Of a DNA stretch of 64,000 nt, positions 1 through 8,673 are shown piece by piece. The DNA lies in NCBI RefSeq assembly GCF_024723255.1, contig NZ_JANIAC010000003.1, positions 124,001 to 188,000 on the forward strand, read 5' to 3'. Under the pieces are notes generated by a model. The model was given only the letters and a program-made list of their open reading frames with translations. It was not told where the DNA came from and did no database searches. Origin of the DNA: Aestuariibaculum sp. M13. GTDB lineage: Bacteria; Bacteroidota; Bacteroidia; Flavobacteriales; Flavobacteriaceae. Position 1 is the stretch's first letter. The number at the start of each line of letters is the position of its first letter. The position numbers and the translations under genes were made by a program.

Positions 1-92
1 CCTTCTTCGGCTAGTGCTATGGCTGTAGCTTTACCAATTCCGGCGGTACTTCCGCAAACTAAAGCGTATTTGTTTTTTAAGTTTAAATTCAT
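1..92 (-). CDS. SDR-family oxidoreductase, N-terminal fragment (runs off window)
   Basis: Only the first 30 codons are present, because the gene continues beyond base 1. The translation starts MNLNLKNKYALVCGSTAGIG and shows the nucleotide-binding turn of short-chain dehydrogenases (GxxxGIG) just after the first beta strand. It is on the same strand and downstream of the kynurenine genes, 112 bp after the dehydrogenase stop. It may therefore belong to that catabolic operon, although the gap is larger than those between the other genes. The substrate cannot be predicted from this fragment. Confidence 0.75.
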   Translation of the reverse strand, partial: MNLNLKNKYALVCGSTAGIGKATAIALAEE

Positions 93-147
93 AGGCTTTC
101 CTGCGTAGGCAGAAATCTTTTAAAGTTAATTATTTAGTTTATTGTGA

Positions 148-176
148 TGCTTAAACTACCTTTCGACTGCGCTCAA
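148..176. repeat. Short intergenic motif resembling a dispersed Bacteroidota repeat
   Basis: The gap between the SDR and dehydrogenase genes contains TTTCGACTGCGCTCAAGG followed by TGACA. I recognise this GC-rich island as similar to short dispersed sequences found between genes in many Flavobacteriia. Only one copy lies in the window, so repetition cannot be shown here. Confidence 0.3.
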
Positions 177-204
177 GGTGACATCTTCTGCATTACAAGT
201 TGTA

Positions 205-1641
205 TCAATATTTTATGCATACATTTTTAGTTTCGGTAAAAAAGCGTAAGGCTTCAAAACCACCCTCGCGTCCAACACCTGAAGCTTTCATACCTCCAAA
301 AGGTGTTCGTAAATCTCGTAACATCCAAGTGTTTACCCAAATGATTCCGGCTTGTAATTGATTACTTAAGCGCATGGTGCGTTTTAAATCGTTAGTCCAA
401 AGCGTAGCCGATAAACCGTATTTTACCTGATTGGCCACTTGTAACACGTCATCCTCACTTTCAAACGGCATGATGCTTACTATAGGTCCAAATATTTCTT
501 CCTGATTTAGTTTACAATCATTACTAGTAACTTCAACAATGGTGGGTTCTACATAATCCCCGTTTTCGTAGCCTTCAATAATAATTTTGTTACCACCGCA
601 TAAAATAATGTGTTCTTTTTTCGCGATATCAATATACTTTAAAATCTTTTCAACATGTTGTTTTGAAACTAAAGCGCCAATATCAGTATCTTGATTTGAT
701 GGATGACCAACTTTTAATTGTTTTACTTTATTTACAAAATCAGTTTTAAATTGTTCGTAAATGGAATGTTCTACAAAAATACGACTTCCACATAAGCAAA
801 TCTGCCCCTGATTGGAGAACGAAGACCTAACGGTTGTTTCTAACATGTCCTTATAGTCGCAGTCTGCAAAAATGATATTCGGATTTTTACCACCAAGTTC
901 TAAAGATAATTTTTTGAACATAGGAGCTGCAGTTTTTGCAATATGTGCCCCGGTTTTTGTGCCTCCAGTAAAGGAAATGGCTTTAATATCTGGGTGTTCA
1001 ATTATGGCTTGTCCGGTTGTAGAACCTAACCCATGCACAATATTTAGCACGCCTTTAGGTAAGCCTGCTTCGTTACAAATGTCTCCCAGTAAATAAGCTG
1101 TTGCAGGAGTGATTTCACTGGGTTTAGCAACCACACAATTACCAGCTGCAATCGCAGGTGCAATTTTCCAGGTAAATAAATACAACGGAAGATTCCATGG
1201 AGAAATACAACCAACAACTCCGATGGGTTGTCTTAAGGTATAGTTTACAGCATCCAAACCAATGCTTTGATGGCTTTCACTTGAAAACTGTGTGATGGCA
1301 TGCGCAAAAAAACGGAAGTTACTTGCTGCTCGGGGGATATCGATGGTTTTGGCTAAATGTATGGGTTTACCATTATCTTTGCTTTCTATTTCCGCAAAGC
1401 GATCTAAATTCGCTTCAATGAGTTCGGAAATTTTTGTTAAAATCCGACTGCGTTCTTCCAGTGTGGTTTGTGACCAACTTGGAAACGCCGATTGTGCTGC
1501 TATGTATGCATTGTCTACATCTTCTTTTCCCGAATTTGGTAAACTACCATAAATTTCTCCATTTGCAGGGCAGTAGTTGTCCAGCCATTCATTAGATAAT
1601 GGATCATGAAAATTACCATTTATGTAGTTTTGGATTTTCAA
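205..1641 (-). CDS. Aldehyde dehydrogenase, probable 2-aminomuconic semialdehyde dehydrogenase
   Basis: NAD(P)-dependent aldehyde dehydrogenase of 478 residues, the usual family length. The oxyanion Asn is in SPWN (N150), the general base in LELGG (E248) and the catalytic Cys in GQICLCG (C282). Its position after RidA, KMO and kynureninase points to oxidation of 2-aminomuconate 6-semialdehyde in the lower kynurenine pathway. The start is a TTG sharing four bases (TTGA) with the RidA stop codon; no in-frame ATG lies between the preceding stop and this TTG, so translational coupling is likely. The family is certain; the exact substrate rests on context and could also be a hydroxymuconic semialdehyde. 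Confidence 0.88.
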   Translation of the reverse strand: MKIQNYINGNFHDPLSNEWLDNYCPANGEIYGSLPNSGKEDVDNAYIAAQSAFPSWSQTTLEERSRILTKISELIEANLDRFAEIESKDNGKPIHLAKTIDIPRAASNFRFFAHAITQFSSESHQSIGLDAVNYTLRQPIGVVGCISPWNLPLYLFTWKIAPAIAAGNCVVAKPSEITPATAYLLGDICNEAGLPKGVLNIVHGLGSTTGQAIIEHPDIKAISFTGGTKTGAHIAKTAAPMFKKLSLELGGKNPNIIFADCDYKDMLETTVRSSFSNQGQICLCGSRIFVEHSIYEQFKTDFVNKVKQLKVGHPSNQDTDIGALVSKQHVEKILKYIDIAKKEHIILCGGNKIIIEGYENGDYVEPTIVEVTSNDCKLNQEEIFGPIVSIMPFESEDDVLQVANQVKYGLSATLWTNDLKRTMRLSNQLQAGIIWVNTWMLRDLRTPFGGMKASGVGREGGFEALRFFTETKNVCIKY

Positions 1642-2048
1642 CTTGTCTGTTTTTTAAATGCCGTAACTTTTATTTCAACTACCAAATCGGGATGTGGTAA
1701 TTGATGAACCGCCACTGTGGTTCTTGTTGGGCCGGTTTCCTTATCAAAAAACTCAGCGTAAGCTTTGTTATAGCCTGCAAAATCGTTCATATTAACAAGA
1801 AAGGTGGTCACATCAACAATATCTTTCAAGGTAGCGCCTTCTTGGGCTAAATTTTTTTCAATGTTTTTTATAACTTCACGTGTTTGAACCTCAATATTTA
1901 AATGTTTCGTTCCCATGTTATCAATAACATCAACACCAGCAATAGAATTGTCAGGTCGACGGGAACTAGTTCCGGAAACGAATATAAAATCGCCCACACG
2001 TTTGGTATGCGGATAGGCGCCTCGGGGTGTTACAGCCTCGCTTTTCAT
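1638..2048 (-). CDS. RidA/YjgF-family deaminase, probable 2-aminomuconate deaminase
   Basis: About 136 residues beginning [20 protein letters not shown], the conserved N-terminal strand of RidA-family trimers, followed by [11 protein letters not shown] and the C-terminal segment [23 protein letters not shown] 36 bases upstream is in frame but would overlap the kmo 3' end; the ATG at 2048 matches the family start and leaves a 10-bp gap to kmo. Several bacterial 2-aminomuconate deaminases belong to this family. Between KMO and the semialdehyde dehydrogenase this role is likely, hydrolysing the enamine product. A generic 2-aminoacrylate deaminase is less likely here. Confidence 0.85.
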   Translation of the reverse strand: MKSEAVTPRGAYPHTKRVGDFIFVSGTSSRRPDNSIAGVDVIDNMGTKHLNIEVQTREVIKNIEKNLAQEGATLKDIVDVTTFLVNMNDFAGYNKAYAEFFDKETGPTRTTVAVHQLPHPDLVVEIKVTAFKKQTS

Positions 2049-2058
2049 AGTCTTGTTT

Positions 2059-3480
2059 TTAGTGATGCATGTTTTTAGCAACACGGTCTTCTTCTAAAAT
2101 ATGTTCGGTTTCTGCCTGAACTTGTTTTAAGGTGTGTTCAAGCCAGGTTTTGTTGTCCAGTTTAAGCGGTGTTTCTATATCGCCATCAGTTAGCATGTTT
2201 AAAATAGCCTTGTCTTGTGCTCGTCCTCTTAACATGGCTTCGCGATAGCCTATATTTTCATTAAAGGTTACCAGGCCGTATTTAGAGGCATAAGTTTCAG
2301 GAAATGTTTTTTCGAAAGCCATTTCTAAGTTACGCTTTTCGCGGAAAATAGCATTGTTAACATGACCTTTCATTTCGTGAAAATTATCGATGGCTAAATC
2401 GGCAATGGCATCGGTGTCTTTTTTTCGTGAGACTTCAAAAGCTTTAAACAGACTTTCCCAATCGGTGAAATTTTCATCTAACAATTTATCAAATTCAGTA
2501 ACATCTTCAAAGGAAGCATTCATTCCTTGTCCGTAAAACGGAACAATAGCATGTGCTGCGTCTCCTAAAAGGATGGTGTTTCCCTTGTAATGCCATGGAG
2601 AACATTTAACGGTTCCCAAAGGTGAAGTAGGGTTTTCAAAAAAGTCGTCCACCAAATTCGGCATCAATTCTAAAGCATCTTTAAAGTAAGTTGAAAAGAA
2701 TGCAGTAACGCGTTCTGGAGTTGTTAGATTATTGAAATTATACTCGCCGTCTTCATAACTTAAAAATAAAGTCACCGTAAAACTGCCATCTAAATTAGGC
2801 AAGGCGATAAGCATAAACGAATCGCGTCCCCAAATATGTAATGCGTTTTTAAAAGTTTTAAATCCGCCATTTTCAGCAGGAAGAATACTTAATTCTTTGT
2901 AACCGTGAGTTAGGTAATCTTGAGAAAAACTGAATAAAAATTTCTTTCCTAAATAATAACTTTTCCGAAGAACAGAACCCGCGCCATCGGTGCCGATAAT
3001 TACATCGGCTGCTTTTGAAAATTCGGTTTTATCTTCATATTTATGAAAATAGGAGGTGTTGTTTTCAAAATCTACCGAAGTACATTTATGGTTAAAATGA
3101 ATAGTGACATTGTCTAAAGCTTCGGCTTCATTAAGGAGCAGGGCATTTAAATCTGTACGGGAAATGGAGTTGATATATTCGTTCTCCTTTCCGCTATATG
3201 GCGACAATATGGTATTGCCTTCTATATCGTGTAACATGCGACCATGCATAGGAATACAAAGTGGCGCTACTTTATATTGAATGCCTACCATTTTCATAGC
3301 TTTAATGCCGCGGTTTGAAAACGCGAGATTAATGGAGCGCCCGGCACTGATGTCTACTTTTCTAAGGTCGGGACGTTTTTCAAAAACTTCAACATTAAAT
3401 CCACGTTGACCAAGTCGCAAAGCAAGCAGTGAACCACAAAGTCCGGCGCCTATAATTTGTATGGTTTGGTTGTTATTCAT
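2059..3480 (-). CDS. kmo: Kynurenine 3-monooxygenase
   Basis: FAD-dependent aromatic hydroxylase of 473 residues converting kynurenine to 3-hydroxykynurenine with NADPH and O2. The Rossmann motif [16 protein letters not shown] is at the N-terminus, and the second FAD motif, [17 protein letters not shown], is typical of KMO rather than other hydroxylases. The C-terminal stretch after about residue 390 matches the region that anchors or caps KMO. Its ATG overlaps the kynU stop by eight bases, so the two are co-transcribed and probably translationally coupled. Confidence 0.93.
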   Translation of the reverse strand: MNNNQTIQIIGAGLCGSLLALRLGQRGFNVEVFEKRPDLRKVDISAGRSINLAFSNRGIKAMKMVGIQYKVAPLCIPMHGRMLHDIEGNTILSPYSGKENEYINSISRTDLNALLLNEAEALDNVTIHFNHKCTSVDFENNTSYFHKYEDKTEFSKAADVIIGTDGAGSVLRKSYYLGKKFLFSFSQDYLTHGYKELSILPAENGGFKTFKNALHIWGRDSFMLIALPNLDGSFTVTLFLSYEDGEYNFNNLTTPERVTAFFSTYFKDALELMPNLVDDFFENPTSPLGTVKCSPWHYKGNTILLGDAAHAIVPFYGQGMNASFEDVTEFDKLLDENFTDWESLFKAFEVSRKKDTDAIADLAIDNFHEMKGHVNNAIFREKRNLEMAFEKTFPETYASKYGLVTFNENIGYREAMLRGRAQDKAILNMLTDGDIETPLKLDNKTWLEHTLKQVQAETEHILEEDRVAKNMHH

Positions 3481-4744
3481 TTAAAATCCCTTTTAAAATT
3501 TCAACCATATTGTATACATCTTCAAAAGAGTTGTATAGCGGTACAGGGGCACAGCGAATAACATCGGGTTCGCGCCAGTCACAAATAATGCCTGCTTCTG
3601 TTAATTTATGATGTAATGTTTTATCCGCATTTTTTACCTGAATGGATAATTGGCAACCACGTTCATTACTGTTTTTTGGTGTAATAATTTTAATGTGTTC
3701 GTTGTTGAGTTCGTTGATTAAAAACTCAAAATAACCAGTTAGCTTTTTAGATTTTTCAGTAAGGTTTTCAAAGCCTACGTCATTGAATAAATCTAAAGAG
3801 GCCCGAATGGCAGCCATCGAAAGTATAGGCGGGTTACTTAATTGCCAGCCTTCAGCGCCCGGAAGTTGGTCGAATTCATCGCGCATATTAAAACGCGTTT
3901 GTTTATTATGGCTCCACCAGCCAGTAAACCGGTTTAAGTTTTTATTGTAAGCATGACGCTCATGAACAAAGGCGCCTGCTAAACTACCCGGACCAGAGTT
4001 TAAATATTTATAAGTACACCATACGGCAAAATCGGCGCCCGAATCGTGCAAATTCAAAGGTACGTTTCCTGCACCATGAGCACAGTCGAAACCGACTTTA
4101 CAACCGTAGTTGTGTCCGAGTTGAGTGATGCGTTTTAAGTCGAAATATTGTCCGGTATAATAATTTACGCCACCAATCATAATAAGAGCAATCTCATTAC
4201 CATTTTTTTCTAAAATAGCTTCTAAATCTTCGTAGCGTAAAAGTTCTTCGCCTTCACGAGCTTTCCATAAAATAACCCCTTCTTTGTCGTCATAACCATG
4301 ATGACGTAGTTGCGATTCTACAGCATATTTATCGGAAGGGAAGGCATCGGCTTCAATTAAAATTTTGTAGCGAGTTGGTGTTGGTTGATAGAAGGACACC
4401 ATCATAAAGTGGAGATTGGCGGTAAGAGTGTTCATTACAACCACTTCAATGGGTTTTGCGCCAACGACCTTTGCCATACTTTCAGCTAAAAATTCATGAT
4501 ACGGCAACCAAGGGTGTTTAGCTTCAGTATGACCTTCAACACCTAGGTTGGCCCAATCTTCCAATTCCTGATCAACGTAAGTTTTGGTTATTTTGGGTTG
4601 TAGTCCTAAAGAGTTGCCACAGAGATAAATCAAGTCATTTCCGTGTTTGTCTTTCGGAATATGAAATTGATTTCGGTAAGAAGTCAATATGTCATTTTGG
4701 TCTAATTCTTTAGCGAAATCAAGACCAGATTTAAAGTCGAACAA
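3473..4744 (-). CDS. kynU: Kynureninase
   Basis: PLP-dependent hydrolase of 423 residues that cleaves 3-hydroxykynurenine to 3-hydroxyanthranilate plus alanine. The Schiff-base lysine is K246 in WCTYKYLNSG, and the PLP-binding Asp is in the GFDCAHGAGN segment. First gene of the minus-strand operon. No ATG lies between the upstream in-frame stop (4774-4772) and the conserved N-terminus, so the start is TTG at 4744 (ATT at 4747 is the only other possibility). An inverted repeat lies 34-49 bases upstream and may be an operator. Confidence 0.93.
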   Translation of the reverse strand: MFDFKSGLDFAKELDQNDILTSYRNQFHIPKDKHGNDLIYLCGNSLGLQPKITKTYVDQELEDWANLGVEGHTEAKHPWLPYHEFLAESMAKVVGAKPIEVVVMNTLTANLHFMMVSFYQPTPTRYKILIEADAFPSDKYAVESQLRHHGYDDKEGVILWKAREGEELLRYEDLEAILEKNGNEIALIMIGGVNYYTGQYFDLKRITQLGHNYGCKVGFDCAHGAGNVPLNLHDSGADFAVWCTYKYLNSGPGSLAGAFVHERHAYNKNLNRFTGWWSHNKQTRFNMRDEFDQLPGAEGWQLSNPPILSMAAIRASLDLFNDVGFENLTEKSKKLTGYFEFLINELNNEHIKIITPKNSNERGCQLSIQVKNADKTLHHKLTEAGIICDWREPDVIRCAPVPLYNSFEDVYNMVEILKGILNE

Positions 4745-4777
4745 AATAGTTTCGTTTAGTTTTCTAAAAAATTATGT

Positions 4778-4793
4778 TTCCTAAAGTTAGGAA
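4778..4793 (-). promoter_or_regulatory. Inverted repeat upstream of kynU, candidate operator
   Basis: TTCCTAA-AG-TTAGGAA is a perfect 7-bp inverted repeat with a 2-bp spacer. It overlaps, on the minus strand, TAACTTTA, one mismatch from the TAnnTTTG -7 box. A regulator bound here would block kyn operon transcription. The promoter assignment is tentative because no clear TTG -33 element is present. Confidence 0.45.
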
Positions 4794-4905
4794 TAAAGTT
4801 GTTAACCTACTCTAATTTCAACTTCTAAATTTTGTATATTTAATGAAATGTATTAATTATTAGTGGCTTTGGTGATGGGTGGATAAATTCGAAAGTTTTA
4901 TAACA

Positions 4906-5697
4906 ATGGAAATTAATGATGTATGGAAAGCAGGAGACCCGTATGAATACTTTATGGGAAGATGGAGTTCATTAATGGCTCCAAAGTTTCTTAAATGGCT
5001 AAATGCAGGTTTGGGAAAAAACTGGCTTGATGTTGGTTGTGGAACAGGTGCCTTAAGTGAGTCTATTGAACAACATTGTAAGCCAATGAGTTTAAGTTGC
5101 ATTGATCAGTCAGAGGGTTTTATTGAACAAGTGAAACAGAGAATTTTAATTACCGGTCAATTTAGAGTTGGAAGTGTTGAGAATTTACCGTTTAAAAATG
5201 AAAGTTTCGAGGTGGTAGTTTCTGGTCTTGCCTTGAATTTTTTTCAGAATTTAGAAAAAGCACTATCTGAATTAAAAAGAGTTTCTAGACCTAATGGTGT
5301 TATTGCGGCTTATGTTTGGGATTATTCCGATAGGATGGATTTCTTGAGGTATTTTTGGGATGCAGCTTATCAAATTGATTCAAAATCAAAAGTATTCGAT
5401 GAGGGATTACGATTTCCAATTTGTAATTCAGAGAACTTGATTAAAGCATTCGAAAAGGCCAATCTAAAAAATATTGAATCGACTAAACTTGATATAGAAA
5501 CAAATTTTAAAAATTTTGATGATTATTGGAATCCATTTTTAGGAGGACAAGGTCCAGCGCCAAGTTATTTAGCTTCTTTGGATAGTGAGCATAAGGAAGC
5601 TTTAAAAAGCAATCTTCAAGAAAGACTAAAATCTGAATCTGGTGGTTTTGTGAAGCTGTTAGCAAGAGCCATAGCTATTAAGGGAAAGTTTAAGTGA
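4906..5697 (+). CDS. Class I SAM-dependent methyltransferase
   Basis: About 263 residues from the ATG at 4906; an in-frame GTG at 4879 would add nine poorly conserved residues. SAM-binding motif I is LDVGCGTGAL at residues 41-50, and the following strand, ending in ID, gives the acidic ribose contact. The N-terminal segment YEYFMGRWSSLMAPKF matches a common bacterial methyltransferase family related to the UbiE/BioC fold. The substrate is unknown. It reads divergently from the kynurenine operon and is followed by an Fe-S protein. Confidence 0.8.
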   Translation: MEINDVWKAGDPYEYFMGRWSSLMAPKFLKWLNAGLGKNWLDVGCGTGALSESIEQHCKPMSLSCIDQSEGFIEQVKQRILITGQFRVGSVENLPFKNESFEVVVSGLALNFFQNLEKALSELKRVSRPNGVIAAYVWDYSDRMDFLRYFWDAAYQIDSKSKVFDEGLRFPICNSENLIKAFEKANLKNIESTKLDIETNFKNFDDYWNPFLGGQGPAPSYLASLDSEHKEALKSNLQERLKSESGGFVKLLARAIAIKGKFK

Positions 5698-5748
5698 AAT
5701 TTATTAATAGCTTCCGATATTTTAATTTATAACTTAATAGATAACATC

Positions 5749-6168
5749 ATGGATAAGACAAAAGAATATACAAATGGAGAAGTGACGATTGTCTGGAAAC
5801 CTGAAAAATGTATCCACTCAGGCATTTGTGCTAAAGGTTTACCTCAGGTTTTTCAACCTATGGTTCGCCCATGGATTAATATTGATGGTGCTAAAACGGA
5901 AATATTGGTAGATCAGGTTAAAGCTTGTCCGTCGGGAGCTTTGAGTTATTATATGAACAACAAAAAAGATAAAACCTCTGAAGTTTTAGAAGCTCATGTT
6001 GAGGTTTTAGAAAATGGTCCGTTATTAGTTTATGGCACGCTTCATATTAGTCATAAAGATGGAAGTCAGGAAGTGAAAAATAAAACCACGGCATTTTGTA
6101 GGTGTGGACATTCTCATAACAAACCTTTTTGTGATGGATCGCACGCTAAGGAGAATTTTAAAGGCTAA
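5749..6168 (+). CDS. Small iron-sulfur protein: divergent 4Fe-4S domain plus CDGSH domain
   Basis: A 139-residue two-domain protein. Residues about 12-70 form the divergent 4Fe-4S mono-cluster domain, with C21, C27 (CIHSGIC) and C60 (ACPSG). Residues 117-132 are a CDGSH zinc-finger-like 2Fe-2S site with ligands C117, C119, C128 and H132 (CDGSH). Both motifs are intact, so the protein should carry two different clusters and act in electron or cluster transfer, probably cytosolic since there is no signal peptide. The fusion is known in Bacteroidota without an assigned role. It lies 51 bp after the methyltransferase. Confidence 0.82.
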   Translation: MDKTKEYTNGEVTIVWKPEKCIHSGICAKGLPQVFQPMVRPWINIDGAKTEILVDQVKACPSGALSYYMNNKKDKTSEVLEAHVEVLENGPLLVYGTLHISHKDGSQEVKNKTTAFCRCGHSHNKPFCDGSHAKENFKG

Positions 6169-6173
6169 AAGAA

Positions 6174-6206
6174 AAAGCGCTTCAACTGTTTAATTGAAGC
6201 GCTTTA
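6174..6206 (+). terminator. Hairpin terminator after the Fe-S protein
   Basis: AAAGCGCTTCAA pairs perfectly with TTGAAGCGCTTT around a short loop. The T tract is only three bases before AAATAT, so termination is probably moderate. Confidence 0.65.
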
Positions 6207-6311
6207 AATATATAGAGACGCATACGCGGAATATTAAATCTATATTTCCTTAAGCTGATTTATAATATATACGTTATAAAGATGCTTTTGGATGTTAATG
6301 GTGGTTAAAAG

Positions 6312-7112
6312 ATGAATAAAAATTCGGAATATTTTGAAGTCAATAAAAAGACATGGAATGATAAGGTTAAGATTCATGTAGAAAGTGAAATGTATAACCT
6401 TGAGGCTTTTATAACAGGTAAGACTTCTTTAAATTCTTATGAGCAGTTGGCTTTAGGAAATGTTCGTGGAAAATCTTTATTGCATTTGCAATGTCATTTT
6501 GGGCAAGATACCTTGAGTTGGAGTAGAGAGGGAGCTATTTGCGTTGGTGTGGATTTAAGTAATGAAGGCATTAAAATGGCGAAAGGTCTTAATGACGAAT
6601 TGGGTTTAGATGCTAAATTTGTTTGTTGTAATGTACTAGATGTCCCCGATTATATTTCAGAAACATTCGATATTGTTTTTACAAGTTATGGTGTTATTGG
6701 CTGGTTGCCGGATTTAAAACCTTGGGGTAAAATTATAGCCAATCGTTTAAGGTCAGGAGGTGTTTTTTATATGGTTGAATTTCATCCTATTGTTTGGATG
6801 TTCGATTATTTAGAAGGTAAGCCAGTTATGAAGTATGGCTATATGCAGGACGAAGTGATTTATGAGGAATATGAAGGTACTTATGCGGACACCAAATCGA
6901 AAATAGTAAGTAAGGAATATGGTTGGAATCATGGTTTAGGTGAAGTAGTTACAGCATTAACAGAAGCAGGTTTAAGAATAGAATATTTACGGGAGCATGA
7001 TGAAAGTCCGTATGATGTTTTGCCAGATTTAGTAAAAACCGAATCTGGTAATTATGTAACTAAAGACCGTTTGTATCCTTTAATTTTTGAAATAAAGGCG
7101 ACAAAACCTTAA
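6312..7112 (+). CDS. Class I SAM-dependent methyltransferase
   Basis: A 266-residue methyltransferase whose motif I is written LLHLQCHFGQDTLSW (residues 56-70), the HxGxD-like variant of a family often annotated only as SAM methyltransferase. Motif II CVGVDLS and the motif IV region FDIVFTSYGVIGWL are visible. No signal peptide or extra domain; substrate unknown. The stop overlaps the convergent msrA stop region by four bases. It is not closely similar to the methyltransferase 1.4 kb upstream, so the pair is not a recent duplication. Confidence 0.78.
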   Translation: MNKNSEYFEVNKKTWNDKVKIHVESEMYNLEAFITGKTSLNSYEQLALGNVRGKSLLHLQCHFGQDTLSWSREGAICVGVDLSNEGIKMAKGLNDELGLDAKFVCCNVLDVPDYISETFDIVFTSYGVIGWLPDLKPWGKIIANRLRSGGVFYMVEFHPIVWMFDYLEGKPVMKYGYMQDEVIYEEYEGTYADTKSKIVSKEYGWNHGLGEVVTALTEAGLRIEYLREHDESPYDVLPDLVKTESGNYVTKDRLYPLIFEIKATKP

Positions 7113-7765
7113 TGATTTTCTTTGAGTAATTCTGGGAATTTAGCTTTAAACCGATTTAACCTCGGAATAGAAACATTGCGTACATAAGGATTGTTGGGAT
7201 GCAGGCGTTCGTAATTTTGATGATAATCTTCAGCTTTCCAGAATTTTTGAAACGGATATACCTCGGCTGCGATTTTAGCATTTAGTTTTTTTGCTAATAC
7301 TTCTTTTTTCTTCAGAATGATAGCCTTCTGTTCTTCATTCTGATAAAAAATAATAGAACGGTATTGCGAGCCAATATCATTACCTTGTCCGTTAACCTGA
7401 GTCACATTTTGCGAACCAAAATAAACATCAACTAAAGTTGAAAAACTTACTATGTTAGGGTCATAAATCACTTCAACCGATTCGGCATGCCCTGTTTTTC
7501 CCGTATTACTGGCTTCGTAAGTAGGGTTTTTAGTATGACCTCCGGAATACCCGCTAATCACTTCATCTACACCTTTAATACTTTCATAAATAGCTTCAAC
7601 ACACCAAAAGCAGCCACTGGCAAAGTAAGCGCGAGCTTTTCCATTTTTTAATGGGACTTCTACTGGATTTGAGTTTATTACCGCTTCCTGAGCTTTTGAG
7701 TTTTGGGCTGTATTCTGACAACTTATAATTAGGGTAAGGGTGAAGGTGAAAATAAGATGTTTCAT
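7109..7765 (-). CDS. msrA: Peptide methionine-S-sulfoxide reductase MsrA, predicted lipoprotein
   Basis: A 218-residue MsrA reducing the S epimer of methionine sulfoxide. The active site GCFWC (nucleophile C52) and the segment SGGHTKNPTYEASNTGKTGHAE are characteristic. The N-terminus has a hydrophobic stretch ending IISC (C16), a lipobox, so the enzyme is probably attached to the outer or inner membrane on the periplasmic side and repairs envelope proteins. No MsrB domain is fused. It converges on the methyltransferase, with a four-base overlap. Confidence 0.93.
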   Translation of the reverse strand: MKHLIFTFTLTLIISCQNTAQNSKAQEAVINSNPVEVPLKNGKARAYFASGCFWCVEAIYESIKGVDEVISGYSGGHTKNPTYEASNTGKTGHAESVEVIYDPNIVSFSTLVDVYFGSQNVTQVNGQGNDIGSQYRSIIFYQNEEQKAIILKKKEVLAKKLNAKIAAEVYPFQKFWKAEDYHQNYERLHPNNPYVRNVSIPRLNRFKAKFPELLKENH

Positions 7766-7831
7766 TGGTTTCGAGTTGTTGCGTTTTAAGATTTAGACGT
7801 TACAATTTTAAAAACCTTAATAATTTGAAAT

Positions 7832-7867
7832 AAAAAAGCCTTTACTCAAAATTGGTAAAGGCTTTTA
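7832..7867 (-). terminator. Terminator of the Nif3/coiled-coil operon
   Basis: AAAAGCCTTTAC pairs with GTAAAGGCTTTT. Read on the minus strand the hairpin is followed by six T residues, 20 bp after the stop at 7888. Confidence 0.8.
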
Positions 7868-7887
7868 AATATTTAGTTAGAAAGTTA

Positions 7888-8670
7888 TTAGCTTATTTTA
7901 GCGAATAATTTTTCCATTTTTTCTTTTTGTTCTTCAGCTAACTGTGCATCAACTAAGATACGTCCACTGTGCTCATCAGTAATGATTTTTTTACGAGCCG
8001 CAATCTCAACCTGAATTTGAGGTGGAATTGTGAAGAAAGATCCTCCTGAAGCACCTCTTTCAATTGGTACAACAGCTAAACCATTTTTCACGTTTTGACG
8101 AATTCTGGTGTATGCAGAAACTAAACGCTCTTCAATTTCGTTTTTGTAATCTTCAGATTTTTGAATTAAAGCTTTTTCTTCTTTTTCAGTTTCAGCTAAA
8201 ATATCGTTTAACTCGCTTTTCTTGTGTTTAAGGTGCGTTTCACGCTCTTTTAAACGCTCTTTAGTTTCAGCGATAACTTCTTTTTTCTGTTCAATTTGAG
8301 CTTTAAATTCTTTAATGTGCTTTTCAGCTAATTGAATTTCTAATTCCTGGAATTCAACCTCTTTAGTTAAAGAATTATATTCTCTGTTATTTCTAACATT
8401 TTTTTGTTGCTCGGTGTACTTTTTAATTAAAGCTTTAGCTTCTTCAATAAGATTCTTTCTAGATGCGATGTCGTTGTCAATAACTTCTAAACTAGAAACT
8501 AATTTTTCTAATCTGATGTTAAGACCTGCAACTTCATCTTCTAAATCACGAACTTCTAAAGGAAGTTCTCCACGAACATTTCTAATTTCATCTATACGTG
8601 AATCGATGAGTTGTAAATCGTATAAAGCTCTTAAGCGCTCTTCAACAGTTACTTCTTTATTTTTAGCCAT
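7888..8670 (-). CDS. Coiled-coil protein of the C4 zinc-ribbon family, lacking all zinc cysteines
   Basis: 260 residues. Positions about 35-185 are a long antiparallel coiled coil rich in E/K/L heptads. The C-terminal domain aligns with the zinc-ribbon domain of the family (RGASGG...IPPQ...EHSGRIL, residues 205-239), but the four cysteines are absent and the whole protein contains none. Family members are thought to bind nucleic acid. It is three bases after the nif3-like gene on the same strand, an arrangement that recurs in Bacteroidota. Function unknown; loss of the metal site suggests a purely structural fold. Confidence 0.8.
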   Translation of the reverse strand: MAKNKEVTVEERLRALYDLQLIDSRIDEIRNVRGELPLEVRDLEDEVAGLNIRLEKLVSSLEVIDNDIASRKNLIEEAKALIKKYTEQQKNVRNNREYNSLTKEVEFQELEIQLAEKHIKEFKAQIEQKKEVIAETKERLKERETHLKHKKSELNDILAETEKEEKALIQKSEDYKNEIEERLVSAYTRIRQNVKNGLAVVPIERGASGGSFFTIPPQIQVEIAARKKIITDEHSGRILVDAQLAEEQKEKMEKLFAKIS

Positions 8671-8673
8671 ACT

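Noticed and set aside
872-1552. Plus-strand open frames inside the aldehyde dehydrogenase gene
   Set aside because: They are antisense shadows with no recognisable domain; the minus-strand frame has full family motifs.
4906-7112. The two methyltransferases as a recent duplication
   Set aside because: Their motif I sequences and lengths of the following segments differ (LDVGCGTG versus LLHLQCHFGQD); they belong to different families.
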